A program made the translations under genes and the position numbers. From Pantoea dispersa (GTDB taxonomy: Bacteria > Pseudomonadota > Gammaproteobacteria > Enterobacterales > Enterobacteriaceae), in the NCBI RefSeq assembly GCF_014155765.1, contig NZ_SCKT01000006.1, positions 33,207 to 97,206 of the forward strand: a DNA stretch of 64,000 nucleotides, given 5' to 3'. Of this stretch, positions 63,969 through 64,000 are shown piece after piece. Each line of letters begins with the position of its first letter. The stretch's first letter is position 1. Below the pieces are notes generated by a model, which ran no database searches, was not told the DNA's origin, and saw nothing but the letters and a program-made list of their open reading frames with translations.

Positions 63969-64000
63969 CTTTCCCCTGATATTTTAGGAATTTGACCAGC

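Overview
The window comes from the chromosome of an enterobacterium (order Enterobacterales). Nearly every protein is recognisable from Escherichia coli, in long stretches of conserved order. The high-GC, highly codon-biased sequence, the dense small palindromic repeats and the losses relative to E. coli suggest an Erwiniaceae-type genome such as Pantoea or Erwinia. That placement is an inference, not a measurement. I see no rRNA, tRNA, transposase, prophage or CRISPR array.

Layout, left part (1-29.5 kb). This matches the E. coli yhhQ-to-gntU segment. It holds yhhQ, tusA, zntA (with a ZntR-type promoter), yhhN, yhhM, yhhL, rsmD, ftsY-ftsE-ftsX, rpoH, panM, the branched-chain amino-acid transporter livKHMGF, the glycerol-3-phosphate transporter ugpBAEC with ugpQ, yhhA, ggt, an aaaT/yhhY acetyltransferase, the iron-responsive small RNA gene ryhB with a Fur-box promoter, an AbgT-family transporter, and gntR-gntK-gntU. 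ugpC carries a frameshift that removes its stop codon and fuses it in frame to ugpQ.

Layout, middle (29.6-37.4 kb). Here the E. coli order breaks. yjbB (phosphate export) is followed by a five-gene leftward operon: a periplasmic binding protein, a cytoplasmic alkaline-phosphatase-superfamily hydrolase, two permeases and an ATPase. A GntR/UTRA regulator is transcribed the other way, and psiE follows. The intergenic region between binding protein and regulator has PhoB-box-like 11-bp repeats facing both ways. I read the operon as a phosphate-starvation-controlled importer for an organophosphate or phosphonate ester that is hydrolysed inside the cell. The substrate is unknown and this is the most interesting unit in the window.

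Layout, right part (37.4-64 kb). This matches the E. coli ubiC-to-ssb segment: ubiC-ubiA, plsB, dgkA, lexA-dinF, yjbJ, zur, dusA, pspG, qorA, dnaB, tyrB, yjbQ-yjbR, uvrA and ssb. Local replacements are a chromosomal TraF-family outer-membrane protein after zur, an Lrp-type regulator plus a YitT-family membrane protein where alr stands in E. coli, an exported catalase where aphA stands, and an alcohol dehydrogenase before uvrA. dinF has an in-frame TGA in place of a tryptophan codon and would lose its last 32 residues. The window ends with an isochorismatase-family hydrolase, an AraC-type regulator and an EamA-family exporter.

Regulation visible in the sequence includes Pho boxes at ugpB and at the middle operon, LexA boxes at lexA and at uvrA/ssb, sigma-E promoters at rpoH and plsB, a sigma-54 promoter at pspG, CRP sites at psiE and gntK, and a GntR operator at gntK. 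All three ABC importers with a binding-protein gene carry palindromes in the gap just after that gene.
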